From NCBI GenBank assembly GCA_949825065.1, contig OX463842.1:31342582-31406581 (forward strand): a stretch of 64,000 bases of DNA. The letters are read 5' to 3'. Both the position numbers and the translations under genes were made by a program. This stretch comes from Odontocerum albicorne (taxonomy: Eukaryota; Arthropoda; Insecta; Trichoptera; Odontoceridae). Under the pieces are notes generated by a model. It was not told the origin of the DNA. It was given only the letters and a program-made list of their open reading frames with translations, and ran no database searches. How positions within the stretch are numbered: position 1 is the stretch's first letter; every line of letters begins with the position of its first letter. Positions 58,096 through 64,000 of this stretch are shown one piece after another.

Positions 58096-59201
58096 GGAAA
58101 AATGTCTCTGAAAAATTAAACATTGATTTCAATACATATTTTTGTATAATTATTAAAATTTATAGAAACTCTATAGATAATATAATGTATTGTAGTTGGT
58201 GCTTATGACGGCATATGCTCAAGTGAAAATTATCCTGACATTTAAAAAAAATATTTAAGACAAATTGACATTTCGCTACAAAATACGAATATCATGAATT
58301 GTCTCTCGTTTTTCATTCCAAACTGATAACCATTATCTCGAAAGAATTATAAAAGACATTTTGTCCAGTTTAAGATTCAAGCAAAGTCACGTTTAATAAA
58401 CACTTCCATTTCTCTTACGGGTGATTCTCGACTAGGGATTACAATTCCGTAAACCACGTCAATTTTGTCGTCCCGAAATACTCAAGATTTTAAACAGGAT
58501 TTTTCTGTTTGTGACATAAAAATCCATTTATATTGTGCATTTCCATTTATATTGTGCATTTCCATTTTTATTTGCTTACCTTTAAAACATACTCATAAAG
58601 CCTGACTTGAATATATAAATATTGGTTTATTGATAGCAACATAGTATATGTACATAAATACATTCCAAAATCGCACACATATCTCAAGATAAATGGCAGA
58701 AAATATATTTCAGAGAGAAGCTATCAACATAAAGGTCCCGACCTTTATGTCATAACATTCCCCTGCCAAGATACACCTCACCAATATAGGGCGAGCCCGG
58801 CTGCGAGGATTTTTTTAGCCCATACCCTTGTACATGTAAATTAAGAAAGAAAAACAGAAAATTAGTAAATGGCAAAAAAATAATGAAGTAAACCCATAAA
58901 TACCACCTCAGATTAACTGTCAGCAAAAAATAGAAAAGCTGATAGGAGTCCAAATGTTATCAAAATATAATCAGAAATGGAAAACGATGTTCATGCAGAA
59001 AAACCACAATACGAAAAATGAAAATAAGTAAGCAGTAATATTAAAATAAATGAGAAGAGAACGCACACATAAGTCCCTATTCCCCGCCACCGAAAAGAGA
59101 GAAAGCAAATAAGAGTCCAAAACACAACAAAAAAATCACTTAACTTTTTAGAATTGGTTTAAATCATCAATATTTGTTGGACAAAAATACGTTTATTCTT
59201 A
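58096..59201. other. Anonymous AT-rich DNA
   Basis: No gene recognised. A 20-bp direct duplication (CATTTATATTGTGCATTTCC) lies near 58526-58563. Confidence 0.45.
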
Positions 59202-60007
59202 CGAGGGTTGCTATTTAAGTTTTGAGATATGGCAACACCAGTGTAGATACGTCAAATCTGACATCAGCATCGTAAAGTTTGACGTTTTTAATGGTATACG
59301 TGCTCAGAAAGTTTTGTCATACGAGTGCTATTTGTGTTGTTTACAGTGACTTGAAAAATTCATCTCGGCCAAAAAGGGAATTAAATCGTGAACATTTTCG
59401 TGCGATGATTTTTTATGATTTTCGACGTGGACTAACAGGCGACGAATCATGGATCTATGCATATGTGCCAGAAACTAAACAGCAGTCGACTGTATGGGTC
59501 TTTCAAGACGAGCCAAATTCAACAAAAATTGTTCGCGCACGAAGCACTTCGAAGCAAATGGTGGCTTGTTTCTTCGGTATAAATGGTCATGTCGCAACAG
59601 TGCTTTTAGTGGAACGTCGTACGGTCAATTCTGAATGGTACACCACCATTTGTTTGCCAGAAGTGTTCGGAGAAATGGGGAAAATCAACCCCCGAAGACG
59701 GATCATTCTCCACCACGACAATGCGAGCTCTCACACATCGGCTCAAACAAGTGACTTTTTGAGCACTCAAAACATCGAATTGATGGGTCATTCGCCGACG
59801 CCTGAAGAAGCGGTTGATGCTTTCAAAATGTTTCATGTTTTGAAGTTACCTCATTCGGAGGGGAAAAAGTGCTTCGAAAATTAGTTCAAACGCATGCAAA
59901 TGTGTATTGATCTTCATGGAGAGTATTTTTCAAAACAATAAAGCCATTTTCGAGGATAAATATTTTGTTTTTACTTGTCTGTCTCAAAACTTAAGTAGCA
60001 ACCCTCG
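59202..60007 (+). mobile_element. Internally deleted mariner (family M1), copy 3
   Basis: 806 bp, CGAGGGTTGCTA ends with flanking TA (59200-59201 and 60008-60009). It shares the CTAACAGGCGACGAATC junction with 35675-36559 and has a second, private deletion near 59790. Noncoding ends are intact, so it could be moved in trans. Confidence 0.95.
59279..59884 (+). pseudogene. Deleted mariner transposase, open for 201 codons
   Basis: Open from MTFLMVYVLRKFCHTSAI to a stop after KKCFEN. Relative to the full-length copy at 22909-24195, 137 codons are missing between RGLT and GDESWIY. This removes most of the DNA-binding region and the WIPHNLT linker, but keeps the frame. The first (GDESW) and second (HHDNASSH) catalytic Asp remain. 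A second deletion between MGHSP and TPEEAV removes the third Asp (PDLAPND). The product could not catalyse transposition. An intact frame after two deletions is notable but may be chance. Confidence 0.85.
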
Positions 60008-60009
60008 TA

Positions 60010-60371
60010 TAAGAAGTTTTGATTCCTTTAAGAAAAGCTAAAGATACGTCAGTCAAATATGCCTCACTTTTATTTCTCTGCTGTTGGTGAAGAGGATGTT
60101 GAATGGGTTTTGAAAATTATAAAAACTAAATCCCCTAGAAAATACTACGTGTCATTTTTCTGAAAATTATTCTTCCGATCATTTTGACTTTAACCCAAAT
60201 AATTAACTTTTCTCTTAATTGTGTCCTCTTTCCGATTTTCTAGAAATGTGCTATGTATTACTTTAACCATAAAATGTGAATCCCGACCTATCTCGATCTT
60301 TTCTTTTTTTTCCCAAGTTGTTGAGAAATTTATTTACAATCAACTTATGGCACATTTATTTTGATATAAGC
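60010..60371. other. Anonymous DNA
   Basis: No feature recognised. Confidence 0.4.
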
Positions 60372-61400
60372 TTCTTAATTCCTTGCAATCCGGTTTTCGC
60401 CTAGGACATAGTACGACTGCAGCACTCATCAATGATGATATCAGACGGGCTATGGACAATGGACAGCCCACACTCCTCATACTACTTGTTGATTTTGTCT
60501 TGCTCATTTAGTACATGAAACATCTAAAAATCTCATTCCTCACCTTGAAATAGTTTTAGAACTATTTGCACGAACGTAGACAAACTGGTAAAATTCTCAA
60601 ACCAATCATTTGATGAGGTTCTACTAACTCTTGGCGTTCTACAGGGTGGAATACTGTTACCAATTATATTTCAGTCCTCATTGACTCGATAACTGGACAA
60701 CTGCGGAGTGAATATCATATATATATGTTACACATACGATCTTCAATTTTATACTAGCTACCATCCCCGAGATGTTTGTTTTGCTGCTGAATATGATTTA
60801 TTTAGTTATGACTTCAGCTGCATGACGCAGTGGTCAAAAGAAAACGGACTACTCGCAAATCCTCTAAAATCACAATCAATTGACTAGGAAAGTGGACGTT
60901 TTCTGTCAAAACTTCCCAACATTTTTCCTCTGTTAAAATCGATAATTCTGTGATTCCGTATTCATCACATGTCAAAATATCTGGGAACCTTATTGATGAA
61001 AATGTGACTCGGCGTAATCGTGTCACCGAGTTAAGCCGCAAGATCTTTGTAAACAGCGAATGAACTTTCACGTTCTATTGACATATTTGGCGTGCTTATC
61101 AATCTCACTTCTTCATATCTTCGCGAAAAATTCCACTTTCTTTTAGAACATTGACATTATCTACGATCGGGCGATGCAAGACTCCTTTGAATACCAAAAC
61201 TTCTCGCGATGCTGCTGTGGAACAAATGTTCAAGAGTTATCAGATGTGCACCATCCTTATTTACGTTTAAAAGAGAATTGAAATATCTTACGTTACTTAG
61301 AATATCCTTTCATCCTAATTTTCCTTTGTTTTCCTTCCTTATACTTGATTGAATTCCTTTCCTCAGCTTCTATCATTATTGTTTAGAGATTGATCATATA
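60372..61400 (+). pseudogene. LINE-2 (R1/CR1-like) reverse transcriptase remnant
   Basis: Starts LNSLQSGFRLGHSTTAALIN then DDIRRAMDNGQPTLLILLVDF. This is the RT block that in relatives reads QSGFR-GHSTTTALL...L-DFSKAFD. Further blocks: LGVLQGGIL (family GVPQGSVLGP), CMTQWSKENGLLANP, HVKISGNLIDENVT-like codons, and LWNKCSRVIRCAPSLFTFKR with LRISFHP at the C-terminus. The YADD-type catalytic motif is not intact. Deletions and many frameshifts. The C-terminus is the same family as 14913-15150. Confidence 0.8.
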
Positions 61401-61660
61401 TATTTTTTTACTAGAAATTAAACGAATATTTTTGCTGTAAAGTCTATCATATATTAAAACAATTGAATGTTTACAAAATACGCAGGGCTGTTAGCAGAAA
61501 TTACTGTATAGTAATTTCTTCCAACCTACCAACCATGTATAACCAACCATACATACAAAAAAATAAATATATCGAGATGTTGTATCCTGCAAGACGCTAA
61601 TTTCTATTTAAGTTGAAATGGACACGCTTAAGTTCAATAAACATTTGTTTGTTAATATAA
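61401..61660. other. Spacer with a LINE-2/SINE-B tail relic
   Basis: Mostly anonymous. At 61490-61545 the minus strand reads GGTTGGTAGGTTGGAAGAAA then TTACTATACAGTAA, a diverged LINE-2/SINE-B tail. Confidence 0.5.
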
Positions 61661-62040
61661 TGTCCTCCTCCGCCCGCTCCGTCCTTGGCATGCCTTAAGA
61701 AGCGATTGAAAAACTCTTAATTTCTAGTCAGTCATATAACTTGTTTCATTCCTGATTTTTTTTCCTTTCATCTCCACCATCCTTTCCTTTTTCTTTGATT
61801 GATGATATCTTACTTGATATGAAAAGGAATGTTTGGGTGATTGTCCATATTTGTGGGGTTTGTGGGCATATGCTCACGTATGTGTTCATGGATTTCGTGG
61901 GGAGGGATAGTCATTTGAATGATTTATGCGACCATGTAACTTACTTAATTTACTTTTGTCTGGTTGGTTGGAAGAGATTGCCGCCTGGCAATAAGCCCAC
62001 CAGATAGTATTTGCAATAAAAGTGTTAAATAAACAAATAA
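61661..62040 (+). repeat. LINE-2 3' end
   Basis: Reads CGCCCGCTCCGTCCTTGGCAT, the APSLACL codons of the C-terminus, then TTAATTTCTAGTCAGT and a 3' UTR open for 70 codons (61795-62007). It ends TGGTTGGTTGGAAGAGATTG, CCGCCTGGCAATAAGCCC and TGCAATAAAAGTGTTAAATA. The reverse complement matches 38452-38800 closely. AATAAA near the end is a possible poly(A) signal. Confidence 0.8.
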
Positions 62041-63396
62041 ATAATGTTACCATAATAAAAGCACGAATATAATAATAATAATTATTATTTATTCCAGCAA
62101 GGGGTCAAGGATGTGCAATGAAACACAAGCCATTTAAAAAATATATTTTCATAAAAACTATAACTGAGTAAATGTGTATTAAAAATACTAATAATAATAG
62201 ATTATAAAAATAAAATAAATATTCTATTCAGACTATTTCTTGTTACATTCAACATTTATCTAGTCCCTAACCACACTCTCCAGTGGCGCTGCATAAATTG
62301 TTGACTTACATTAACCTTAATTAGTGAGTTGTCAGTTCGCATTATACGCTAATGTATTTTATATATGCATTGCCTCAGTAATGCATCAAAACCTGCCAAA
62401 TGACCTTAGGCAAACATATCTGAAGCACTACACTATCTTTGCAGTTCAGATATAATTTTGTATGCATTATGATGCTGTACTTTGAGTTCATTCAAACCAC
62501 TGGAAATTATCTCTTTGCTATCATTTTTTAAACAATGAGGTCGCATACGTTCTACTTTCTTTATAATAAGATAAAATAAAAGGTTTTAATATAACATACA
62601 TATTATTATTTTTCACGCTCCGAATTTGAAACAGATAAAAACACTCCTGAGATAATGGTTGCTTCTAGTTTACGTATTATTATTATAGACCCACTTCATT
62701 CTTAAATATAAATTTTAAAAATTACAAGCTTAAAAATTTAAGTAGTTACTAAAAAAACGTCAAGTGTAAGCAAAAAGAAACGTGAATCAATTGAGAACCG
62801 AGGTACTAAAAATGTAATTTGATATCCACAAAGATATTTTTTCGATTCACAAACAAATATCGATACTGAGCGATAAATTTTAACTGCCGGAAATCAAAAT
62901 GAGAAGCATATTAAATCATCATACTTGCGATTCTCTTATGATTCTATTGAAGAAGCATTTGGTCCAAAACATGTACCTTTTATTTAATGTCTGAAATATT
63001 ACGTAATTTGTCTCTTTCAATGCCTCGACCACTTTCTTAGAATGGCATGATATTGCTTCAAAGGTGATAAACGTCTTCATCAGAAGAGTAGAATAGTTAT
63101 GATTCCGACGTTCAACTGTCACACTAGCGCCGTTATTTATTATAATATTATTTCGTAATTTTTATCGTTATTCTTAAGTTTCTATTAAGTTTAAGTATAT
63201 CCAATAAGCGTAATAATTAACTATCAAAATATTTCATGATCATACAAGTATATATATATATATATATACATACATCATACGATCTCGTACTGTACTGCAC
63301 TACACTGCATTTTCAATGTACGAGTCTACAGTATAACCAATTGCCGTATTTTTCAGAAAGGTATTTTTTAAGCATATGTAAAAACTAAACTGCTTA
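62041..63396. other. Anonymous AT-rich DNA
   Basis: No gene recognised. A short (TA)n tract lies near 63250-63268. Confidence 0.45.
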
Positions 63397-63482
63397 CCCT
63401 TTTTTTAATTCTGGATTCCAACGGGAACGGAAGTCACAACTTCAAGGAAGGAAGCATCTTACCAACCAGGCTACGGAGGCCG
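63397..63482 (-). repeat. SINE-B head fragment
   Basis: The minus strand begins GGCCTCCGTAGCCTGGTTGG then TAAGATGCTTCC (A-box like), with TTCCCGTTGGAATCCAGAA in the B-box position, followed by AAAAAAAGGG. The body and LINE-2 tail are missing. Confidence 0.65.
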
Positions 63483-64000
63483 TCTATCTGTATATAAATA
63501 CGTTATGTGGAAAAACAAAATTTGTTGAATTCCAAAATCAGTCCCGGGATTGTATTTTTTTTAAATGCTGAAATTTCGGAATTAAATATCGCGCAGGGAA
63601 TGTAAACTATTCTTGACTCAACTTTCAAGCGAACAAACTAACCCGACTAGTTTATTAAGGGCGGAAAAGTGAAACGTTTCAATATCAGAATACACTTTGG
63701 AAGTGATCCTCGAGCAAAGATGCAAGACATCTTGTATTCCGGTGTTACACCTCTAGATTTACGTTTAGCGTTTAATTAAAGACAAACGGAAGTTCAGGTT
63801 TAGGAGATGTATGAAGCCTTCAAATTGGACAGGTCTCTGTATCGTCTGTCATCAACAACCAAATTTGCTGGTACTATATAATGTTTTTTGATTAATATCC
63901 TTGATGGGTATATATTTTTTTAATCGAATATTTTAATTTGATTGTTTAGTATTTATAAGTGAGTAATTTATTGTTCTAATACAATGTAAAATATATTTTT
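63483..64000. other. Anonymous AT-rich DNA
   Basis: No feature recognised to the end of the window. Confidence 0.45.

Noticed and set aside
63250..63268. Second large TA microsatellite
   Set aside because: Only about 10 dinucleotides; too short to be noteworthy.

Overview
This is a eukaryotic, very AT-rich (roughly 70% A+T by eye) piece of a draft animal genome, with a 200-N scaffold gap. It has no operons, no ribosome-binding sites and no recognisable host gene. The density and kinds of transposons (several mariner lineages, Penelope-like, R1/CR1/L2/Jockey-like LINEs, tRNA-derived SINEs, Helitron, hAT) fit an arthropod. A parasitic copepod such as a sea louse is a plausible guess, but nothing in the sequence proves the species. 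Only one intact protein-coding gene was found: a 339-codon mariner transposase at 32568-33587.

Layout. 0-7.4 kb: a 1.5-kb ATATT pentamer array, the N gap, a decayed non-LTR C-terminus, an anonymous repeat in two copies, a SINE and a (TA)n tract. 7.4-20.3 kb: mostly anonymous AT-rich DNA, then Jockey-like, R1/CR1-like and 'WFGHV' LINE fragments, two tandem arrays, and a Helitron remnant amplified as ~320-bp repeats. 20-32 kb: a nearly full-length but frameshifted mariner, an L2-like LINE end and more LINE tails. 32-37 kb: a SINE with a duplicated head, split by the intact mariner, followed by two internally deleted mariners. 38-45 kb: LINE/SINE pieces, a 133-bp tandem array and a Jockey-like LINE end. 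45-53 kb: two palindromic repeats and a Penelope-like element that share a tail with a hammerhead-ribozyme-like core, two more mariners, and a hAT element inserted in the Penelope-like element. 54-64 kb: a LINE nested in a SINE, more mariner derivatives, and LINE and SINE copies.

How the parts relate. SINE-B carries the same 3' tail as the R1/CR1-like LINE here (called LINE-2), so that LINE probably mobilises it. Two internally deleted mariners share one in-frame deletion breakpoint, so they descend from one deletion derivative that was moved by a full-length relative. The two palindromes are inverted copies of one unit whose tail also ends the Penelope-like element. Across the whole window the 8-mer TACTCGTA (either strand) occurs 24 times by eye, against about 2 expected from composition. 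This is the least explained signal here.

Family labels used below are local: LINE-1 (the 'RWFGHV' reverse-transcriptase tail), LINE-2 (the 'RLWN' R1/CR1-like tail), SINE-A and SINE-B (tRNA-derived). All coordinates were read by eye; element edges without target-site duplications are approximate.
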